Source: Egibacteraceae bacterium (GTDB lineage: Bacteria > Actinomycetota > Nitriliruptoria > Euzebyales > Egibacteraceae). Taken from it: a stretch of 64,000 nucleotides of DNA. Where the stretch lies: assembly GCA_030446775.1 (NCBI GenBank), contig JAUJMQ010000003.1, forward strand, positions 1-64,000, in the 5' to 3' direction. Positions 57,566 to 64,000 of the stretch are shown piece by piece (position 1 is the first letter of the stretch; every line of letters starts with the position of its first letter). Made by a program: the position numbers and the translations under genes. The notes beneath the pieces were generated by a model, which saw only the letters and a list, made by a program, of their open reading frames with translations, did not search any database and was not told the origin of the DNA.

Positions 57566-59233
57566 TCACACCGGCGTGTCGGCCACCAGCCGCCCGTCGG
57601 CCAGCTCCACGCGGCGGCTGACCCCCACCCGGTCGAGGAACTCCCGGTCGTGGGACACCGCCAGCAGCGTGCCGTCGAACCCGGCGAGCGCCTGCTCGAG
57701 CTCCTCGCAGGCCTCCAGGTCGAGGTGGTTCGTCGGCTCGTCGAGCACGAGGCAGTTCGCGCCCTGCGCCATGAGCACGGCCAGGCCCAGCCGGCAGCGC
57801 TCGCCCGGCGAGTAGGTGGCGACCGGCCGCAGCACGTGGCCGGCGCCGAGGTCGAACTTCGCGAGCAGCGTGCGGGCGTCGGCCTCTGCGCTCCCGGTGG
57901 CCCGGCGCAGCACCGCCAGGCCGGTCGGCCCGTCGGCGCCCGCCCCGTCGGCCGCCACGTTGCCGGCCGCCTCCGCGAGGACCCCGCCCTGGCGCAGCAG
58001 CCCCACCCGCACCCCGTGCCCGCGCCGCACCGCGCCGGCGTCGGGAGCGATCGCGCCGGTGAGCAGCCCCAGCAGCACGCTCTTGCCGGCACCGTTGTGA
58101 CCCTGCAGCGCGACCCGCTCACGCCAGTGCAGCGACAGCGACAGCGGTCCGAGCGTGAACTCGCCGTAGGTCTTGCGCACGTCGGTCAACGCCGCGACGA
58201 GGTCGCCGCTACGCGCCCCGGACGCCAGCGACAGCCGCAGGTCCCAGCCGCTGCGCGGCGCCTCGACCTCCTGGATGCGCTGCAACCGGCGCTCGAGCGC
58301 CTTGGTGGCCTTGCCCGCCTGCCTGCCCGCGTTCTCGATGTGGAGGTTGCGGGCGGACTTGTCGCCGTCGCGGGGCGGGTTGCGGTCGCTGGTCCGGCTC
58401 GCGGTGACCCGGCGGGCCCGGATCTCGGTGCGCAGGCGGCGGACCTCGGCGACGTACTCGGCGTAGCGGGCGGAGCGGGCGGCGAGGACGCGCTCCCGGA
58501 CCTGCCGGTACTGCGCGTACGGCAGCCCGGAGACGGTCGCGGTGTGGTCGTGCTCGTCGATCTCGACGACGTCGGTGGCGGTCGCATCGAGCAAGGCGCG
58601 GTCGTGCGAGACGAGCAGGAACGTCGCGTCGGCACCGGCGACGAACGCCTCGAGCAGCTCCAGGGCGTGCAGGTCGAGGTTGTTGGTCGGCTCGTCGAGC
58701 AGGTACAGCGCGTGACGGGAGGCGAGGATTCCGGCGAGCCCGACGCGCACCTGCTGCCCGCCCGACAGCTGCCCGACGGGGCGGGCGAGCACCGACGCCG
58801 GCAGCCGCAGGTCGTCCAGGACCCGGGCGGCCCGCCCCTCCAGCTCCTAGCCGCCGAGCAGGGCGACCCGCTCCAGCGTGTCGCCGTAGGCGGCCAGGGT
58901 GGCGGGGGCGCCGGCGCCGAGCGATGCCTCGAGGCGGCGCTGCCGCCGCCCGCCCGCGAGGAGTCCGGCCCGGTCGGGGTGGACGTCGGCGACCGTCATC
59001 CCGGCGACGTGCCCGTCGTCCTGCGGCACGTAGCCGACGGTCGCGCCGGGCGCGATGGTGACGGTCCCCGAGTCGGGGGCGAGCACGCCGGCCGCCAGCC
59101 GCAGCAGCGTGGACTTGCCCGAGCCGTTGACGCCGACGACGGCGGTGCGGCTGCCGGCGGCGACGGTCAACGTCACGCCGGTGAGCGCCGGGCGGCCGTC
59201 GAAGGCCTTGGAGACGGCGGCGAAGGTGAGCAA
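57566..59233 (-). CDS. ABC-F family ATPase with an internal in-frame TAG at 58847..58849
   Basis: NBD1 GVNGSGKSTLLRLAAG / LSGGQQVRVGLAG / YLLDEPTNNLDL; NBD2 GHNGAGKSVLLGLLTG / SPGERCRLGLAV / LVLDEPTNHLDLEA; both halves in the same frame, TTG start inferred. Confidence 0.88.
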
Positions 59234-59270
59234 CGGACGATCCTCGTCGGGACGGCAGGCGGGCCGCACG

Positions 59271-59305
59271 ACGTGCCGGAGAGCCGGCGAGCGCCGGTGG
59301 CACGT
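59271..59305 (-). promoter_or_regulatory. Strong hairpin in the ABC-F leader
   Basis: ACGTGCC...CCGGCG-ct-CGCCGG...GGCACGT nested inverted repeat between leader ORF and ABC-F start. Confidence 0.6.
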
Positions 59306-59322
59306 CAGACGAGGAGGTGCAT
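59305..59322 (-). CDS. Putative 5-codon leader ORF MHLLV*
   Basis: ATGCACCTCCTCGTCTGA, about 70 nt upstream of the ABC-F start; stop codon abuts the hairpin. Confidence 0.45.
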   Translation of the reverse strand: MHLLV

Positions 59323-59468
59323 GCGGGCAGGATAGTGCCCGGTCCGGCGTCACGCACGTACCGGGGCAAGGGCGGCCGTCGAGGCGGTCCAGCCGGCCGC
59401 CCCTGCCAGCGGCCGCGCTGCCGGCGCCGTGCGGACTTCGAGCAGGGGCTGCTGACCGGTCGCCCGGG

Positions 59469-61080
59469 TCAGGCGCCGGCGGCGCGCTCGCGCAGCTCGA
59501 GGCGGCGGATCTTGCCGGTGAGGGTCTTGGGCAGGTCGTCGACGAACTCGATCTGACGGGGGTAGGCGTAGGCGGACGGCGCTGCCGGACGTGGTCGGCG
59601 AGCTCGGCGGCGAGCTCGTCGGACGGCGCGGTGCCCTCGGCGAGGACGACGAATGCCTTGACGACGGAGCCTCTGGCGGCGTCGGGCACGCCGACCGCGG
59701 CGGCCTCGACCACGGCGGGGTGCTCCACGAGTGACGACTCGACCTCGAACGGGCCGATCCGGTAGCCCGCCGCGATGATCACGTCGTCGTTGCGGCCCTC
59801 GTACCAGACGTAGCCGTCGTCGTCGGTGCGGGCGACGTCCTTGGTGTGGAACCAGTCGCCGCCGAAGTCCGCCTCGCTCTCGGCGGGCCGGTTCCAGTAG
59901 CCGAGCGGGTAGTGCGGGTTGCTGCGCGCCCGCAGGCAGATCTCGCCCATCTCGCCGGCCGGGACGGGTTGCTCGTCGCCGTCGAGCAGCGCGACGTCCC
60001 ACCCCGGCGCGGGCCGCCCCATCGACCCGGGCCGGACCTCCATCGTGGGGAAGTTCGAGCACAGCGGATACGACTCGGTCAGCCCGTAGTAGTCGAAGAT
60101 CGTCGTGCCGTAGGCGTCGGCGAACCAGCGGATGACCTCGGGGTTGAGCGGCTCACCGGCCGAGCACGCGTGGCGCAGGCGCAGCTTGAAGCGGTCCGGG
60201 TCGGCGACGGTCGCGATGGCGCGCAGCGCCGTCGGGGTGGTGAACAGGTTGCCGACCTCGTGGCGCTCGAGCAGGGCCAGCGTCTCGGAGGGCCGGAAGG
60301 CGCCCTTGCGCTGGTAGACCACGGTCGGGGTGCCGAAGCGCCACGGCCCGAGGATCCCAGGGACGATGCCGGCGATCCACGCCCACTCCCCTGTGGAGTG
60401 GAAGAACTCGTCGTCGCGGACGTCGTGGGCGTACTCGTACTCGTTGTGCCCGATCAGGTAGCGGTGGGCGTGCAGGATGCCCTTGGCCAGCCCCGTGGTG
60501 CCCGACGAGTAGTACAGCTGCGCCGGGTCGTCGGCGCGCGTGTCGAGGGTCGCGAAGTCCGAGGAGGCGGCCGCGACCGCGTCGGAGAACGACACGTCAC
60601 CACCGTCGCCGCCCATCACGACGACGGTCTGCAGCGCGTCGACCCGTGACCGCATGTCGGCGACCCGGGCCAGCGCATCGGCGTGGGCGACCAGCACCTT
60701 GGCCCCGGAGTCGCGCAGGCGGTGCTCGATGCCCTCGTCGCCGTAGAGCATCGACAGGCTGAGCAGGATGGCGCCGAGCTTGTAGACCGCGGTGAACGCC
60801 GCCGCGGTCTCGGGGGTGGCGGGCAGCAGGCACGCGACCCGGTCCCCCGGCTCCACCCCAAGTGAGGCGAGGACGTTCGCGATCCGATTGGCCGTGTCCC
60901 GGACCTCGCCGAAGGTGACCTCCCGGTGGCTGCCGCGCCAGTCCTCCCACACCATCGCGAGCTTGCCGTCGGGGTGCTTGTCGACGGTGTCGGCGGCGAG
61001 GTTGTAGCGCTCGGGCACCTCCCAGCGGAACTCGCGACCATCTCGTCGTAGGGCTTGGGGAACCACCTGCGGTCGACCAT
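59469..61080 (-). CDS. AMP-forming acyl-CoA synthetase (frameshifts near 61037 and 59583)
   Basis: [75 protein letters not shown]-term [20 protein letters not shown] in another frame. Confidence 0.92.
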
Positions 61081-61243
61081 CGCGTCCCTCGATCGTGCTC
61101 GCCGACCGCGTAGCCGACACCCGCGGCCGCACCGTGGCAAGGGGTCGGGCGTCGCGGGGTGTCGAAGGAGGAGCCTGGTCGGTCGCGAGGGGGCGGTGGG
61201 CGCTCCCCGCGCCGCGGCTGCGGCGCCTTGCGGACCTCGCCGG

Positions 61244-61966
61244 TCAGCGCACCGCGAGGGGCAACGGACGGCGGGGCCGGCGGCCGCGGTCGTCGAGGTG
61301 GGCGGCGAGCTCGTCGTAGACGGCGTCGGAGGTCATCGCGCGCAGCTCGGCCTCCATCGTCCGGTAGACGGGCTGCGCTCCGATGTGCGCCTCGGCGGCG
61401 TCGGTGCACCACCAGCCGAAGTCGGCACCGCCCGGACCCCAGGCGCCACGGTCGTAGGACGTGATCGTCGTCGTCCACGACACCTCGCCGTCGTCGGCGG
61501 TGCCCGCGACGACCTCGCGACGCAGCGGCACGATCCAGCAGACCTCGGGCTTGGTGGTCATCGGGTGCACGCCACCGGCGAGGGCGTGCTGGTGCAGCGC
61601 GCACCCCGGCCCGGCTGGCCAGTCGGCGCGGTTGAGGAAGATGCACGCGCCGCGCACGACGCGGGTGCGCAGCTCACCGCCCGGGACCACGGCGGTCACG
61701 CCCCGCCGCACCGCGTCGGCGTGGAACTGCATGCCGGTGGGCCCGAGCTCGGCGACCATCGCCTCGACCCGCGCCCGGTCGGCGTCGTCGACGTAGTGCG
61801 CGCCCAGCGAACAGCAGCCCGTCACCGCCGACGGCTCGGCGCCGATCCCGGGGCACCCGCGGCCGTAGATGCAGGTGTAGCGCGACAGCAGGAAGCTGAC
61901 GTCGAAGACGTAGCGGTCGTGGGGTTCGTCGGGGTCGACCAGCGACACCCACTCGCGCTCGAGCAT
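61244..61966 (-). CDS. Conserved hypothetical, cysteine-rich (DUF3109-like)
   Basis: YTCIYGRGCPGIGAEPSAVTGCCSLGAHYVDDADRARVEAMVAELG; GCALHQHAL; EVCWIVPLRR. Confidence 0.75.
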   Translation of the reverse strand: MLEREWVSLVDPDEPHDRYVFDVSFLLSRYTCIYGRGCPGIGAEPSAVTGCCSLGAHYVDDADRARVEAMVAELGPTGMQFHADAVRRGVTAVVPGGELRTRVVRGACIFLNRADWPAGPGCALHQHALAGGVHPMTTKPEVCWIVPLRREVVAGTADDGEVSWTTTITSYDRGAWGPGGADFGWWCTDAAEAHIGAQPVYRTMEAELRAMTSDAVYDELAAHLDDRGRRPRRPLPLAVR

Positions 61967-62014
61967 GTCGCGCAGAGTAGGCGTTCGGCGGGCCGTCGTG
62001 GATACTGCCTCCCC

Positions 62015-62524
62015 ATGGTCGACTATGAGTACGAGCATGAGGACGACTACGGGCCCCGCGTGCTGTGGGGGCGCATCGCCTTCTACGTGGTCGGCCTGCT
62101 GCTTGCGTTCCTGGCCGGCCGCTGCGTCTTCGGCGGGGGCGAGGGGGACTCCGCTGAGCTGACCGCGGCCCGGCGCCAGGTCCAGGCGCTCGCGTCCGAC
62201 AAGGCCGTGCTCGAACAGCGGCTGGCGGCCAGTCAGCAGGCCGCGAACGAGGGGGAGGACGGCGGCGGACAGGGCGGACAGGGCGACGGGGGGGACGGCG
62301 GAGGGGACGGCGGCGGGGCGACCGAGGGGCAGACCGAGCCCGAGGGGCAGGATCCCGTCGACAGCGAAGGCCAGACCTACACGGTGCAAAGCGGTGACAC
62401 GCTGATCGACATCGCCGAGGAGTTCTACGGCGAGGCCAGCAAGTGGACGCTCATCCGCGACGCGAACAACCTGGACGCTCCCCTGCAGGTCGGCCAGGAG
62501 ATCGTCATCCCGCCGGAGGAGTAG
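62015..62524 (+). CDS. Membrane-anchored LysM-domain protein
   Basis: TM IAFYVVGLLLAFLAGRCVF, coiled region, Gly/Asp-rich linker, LysM TYTVQSGDTLIDIAEEFYGEASKWTLIRDANNLDAPLQVGQEIVIP. Confidence 0.88.
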   Translation: MVDYEYEHEDDYGPRVLWGRIAFYVVGLLLAFLAGRCVFGGGEGDSAELTAARRQVQALASDKAVLEQRLAASQQAANEGEDGGGQGGQGDGGDGGGDGGGATEGQTEPEGQDPVDSEGQTYTVQSGDTLIDIAEEFYGEASKWTLIRDANNLDAPLQVGQEIVIPPEE

Positions 62525-62685
62525 GCGGGCGTCGGACGTCGGGCGCGGCTGCCCCGCGGCGGCTCGTGCCCGTTGCGCCGCGGGTTCCTCGGTGCACCGA
62601 AGGTATCCTCGGCCCGCCGACATCCACCGACCCTCGCGCGCCCCGCCCGTGAGACCGGTCCCGACACGTCCAGGAGGCCATCCCC

Positions 62686-64000
62686 ATGGACCCGTCCAGC
62701 GCCGACGCCCCGCTCCCCTCCCCTTCCTCCGACAGCTCCGACCAGGCTGCCGACACCCTGCCGGCGGTCGACCCCCTGCCCGCGGAGCCCGACCGCGTCG
62801 GCGTCGAGCCCGACCCCGAGACGCTGGACCTGCCCCTCCGGGTCGAGCCGAACCCCGAGGCGCTCAACCCCACCGACGTCGAACCCGACCCCGAGGCCCT
62901 CGACCCCACCGACGGCGAACCCAACCCCGAGGCGCTCGACCCCACCGACGGCGAACCGGACCCCGAGTCCCTCGACCCCACCGACGTCGAACCCAACCCC
63001 GAGGCGCTCGACCCTCCGGCACCGGCCGGCGCGCCGGCGGCGGAGGCTGCCGGCGCCGGGGACCCCGCCGCGGCGGGCCCCGGGCACGGCCGGCGCGGGC
63101 GCAAGGGCAAGGGTGGCGGCGAGGCGAAGCCGGCCTCCCAGCCGGCGGCGAAGCGCCCGGCGAACAGCCCCGACCCGGCGGAGGTCACGCGCCGGATCGG
63201 CTCGACGAACGCGGCGGCGCTGCGCTACGTCCTGTCCCCCGACCCGCAGCTGTCGCGGCTGTCGCGCAAGGTCCGCGAGGCGCTCATCACCGACATCCCG
63301 CCGGTCACGGCCGGCGCGCTGCTCGGTCCCGAGGCGCTGGCGCGGCACTTCGTGGCGTCGGCGGCCGCCGGCCGCTACCGCGACCTGTTCGCGCTGTGGG
63401 AGCTGTTCCGCGCCCGCCCGGAGGCGTGCAAGCCGGTGCTCGCCGAGCGCCAGCGCGCGCTCGAGCGCGCCCGCCAGGCGCTCACGACCGCGGTGCGACT
63501 GGGCCTGCGCGGGCGCGCCGACCGCGTCGTCGGTGACATCGCCCAGGCAGAGGGGCTCATCTGGACATGGCTGCGCGACGCCCTCACGTCGGACCTGGCT
63601 GCCGTCGGACGGCGACCGCAGGTCGTGGCCGCCCTGCTCGCCCGCGAGCCGGGCCTGGACATCCCGCTGCCGCAGCAGCCGTCGGACGCCTGGCTGGCCG
63701 AGGCCGCGGCCGCCAAGCAGTCGGGCGAGGTGCCATCCGCGCTCGACGCCCTCCTCGCGGGGTCCATCGACCGGCTGCCCGCGACCGTGGCGACGCTGTC
63801 CCTCGTCAGCGAGCACTACCCCGAGCGGTTGCCCGCGCTCGTCGACCGTATCGACCTGTCGGGGCCGGACATCGGCTCGATCCAGGCCTGGGCACGCGAC
63901 CACGGCGTCGCCGACCGCATCACGTCGCGGGTCGCCGGGCTCATCGCCGACACCGCCGCGCACGACCGTGCCGGCGGCCTGGCCATCTGGCAGGCGTGGC
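62686..64000 (+). CDS. Large protein with 12-aa N-terminal repeats (runs off the window)
   Basis: Open frame from ATG at 62686 to the window end; MDPSSADAPLPSPSSDSSDQ... then helical region AALRYVLSPDPQLSRLSRKVREALITDIPPV. Confidence 0.75.
   Translation, partial: MDPSSADAPLPSPSSDSSDQAADTLPAVDPLPAEPDRVGVEPDPETLDLPLRVEPNPEALNPTDVEPDPEALDPTDGEPNPEALDPTDGEPDPESLDPTDVEPNPEALDPPAPAGAPAAEAAGAGDPAAAGPGHGRRGRKGKGGGEAKPASQPAAKRPANSPDPAEVTRRIGSTNAAALRYVLSPDPQLSRLSRKVREALITDIPPVTAGALLGPEALARHFVASAAAGRYRDLFALWELFRARPEACKPVLAERQRALERARQALTTAVRLGLRGRADRVVGDIAQAEGLIWTWLRDALTSDLAAVGRRPQVVAALLAREPGLDIPLPQQPSDAWLAEAAAAKQSGEVPSALDALLAGSIDRLPATVATLSLVSEHYPERLPALVDRIDLSGPDIGSIQAWARDHGVADRITSRVAGLIADTAAHDRAGGLAIWQAW
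62806..63015 (+). repeat. Six tandem 12-13-codon units, consensus EPNPEALDPTDV
   Basis: EPDPETLDLPLRV/EPNPEALNPTDV/EPDPEALDPTDG/EPNPEALDPTDG/EPDPESLDPTDV/EPNPEALDPPAP. Confidence 0.95.

Noticed and set aside
58847-58849. Pyrrolysine or other TAG recoding in the ABC-F gene
   Set aside because: TAG is used as a normal stop elsewhere (e.g. coaA, fdh) and no recoding machinery is visible in the window.
53488-61080. Antibiotic biosynthetic or resistance gene cluster
   Set aside because: ABC-F, PEP-utilizing and acyl-CoA synthetase genes are adjacent but no NRPS, PKS, RiPP or tailoring genes are present.
62806-63015. CRISPR or minisatellite array
   Set aside because: Units are in frame, spacer-free and encode a coherent amino-acid repeat.
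1-64000. tRNA/rRNA genes, phage or defence islands
   Set aside because: No convincing tRNA or rRNA sequence, integrase, transposase, restriction-modification or toxin-antitoxin signature was recognised by eye; a tRNAscan/Infernal run would be needed to exclude RNAs fully.

Overview
Very GC-rich, chromosome-like, actinobacterial-type window with metabolic and housekeeping genes. I found no rRNA, tRNA, CRISPR array, phage or transposase. Main blocks: (1) a cobalamin riboswitch followed by a BtuFCD-type ABC importer; (2) a glycerol/dihydroxyacetone locus (dhaM EIIA-HPr-EI fusion, glpK, dhaL, dhaK, glpF, glpD); (3) housekeeping and redox genes (fdh, nnr, phoX, tsaC, recD2-like); (4) a VWA/MoxR pair; (5) a compact carboxylate-oxidation locus (Nramp-like transporter, 28-aa membrane ORF, IclR regulator, glcD/glcE/glcF-like genes, CitE/malyl-CoA lyase-like gene) with TTCCAC/GTGGAA sites at both promoters; (6) mobA, coaA, a PEP-utilizing enzyme, an ABC-F ATPase and an acyl-CoA synthetase. 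Most novel-looking signals: a 61-65 bp CTAG-bounded repeat present twice; a family of GGTCACG-n4-CGTGACC palindromes between convergent genes; an Nramp-like protein lacking the DPGN/MPH metal motifs beside a mini-ORF and the oxidation operon; a tandemly duplicated glcE start that creates an 18-codon coupled ORF; and a MHLLV leader ORF abutting a strong hairpin upstream of the ABC-F gene. At least 13 conserved genes or gene segments are broken by single-base indels, mostly losses in G/C runs, so assembly or basecalling error is likely and should be resolved before biological interpretation.
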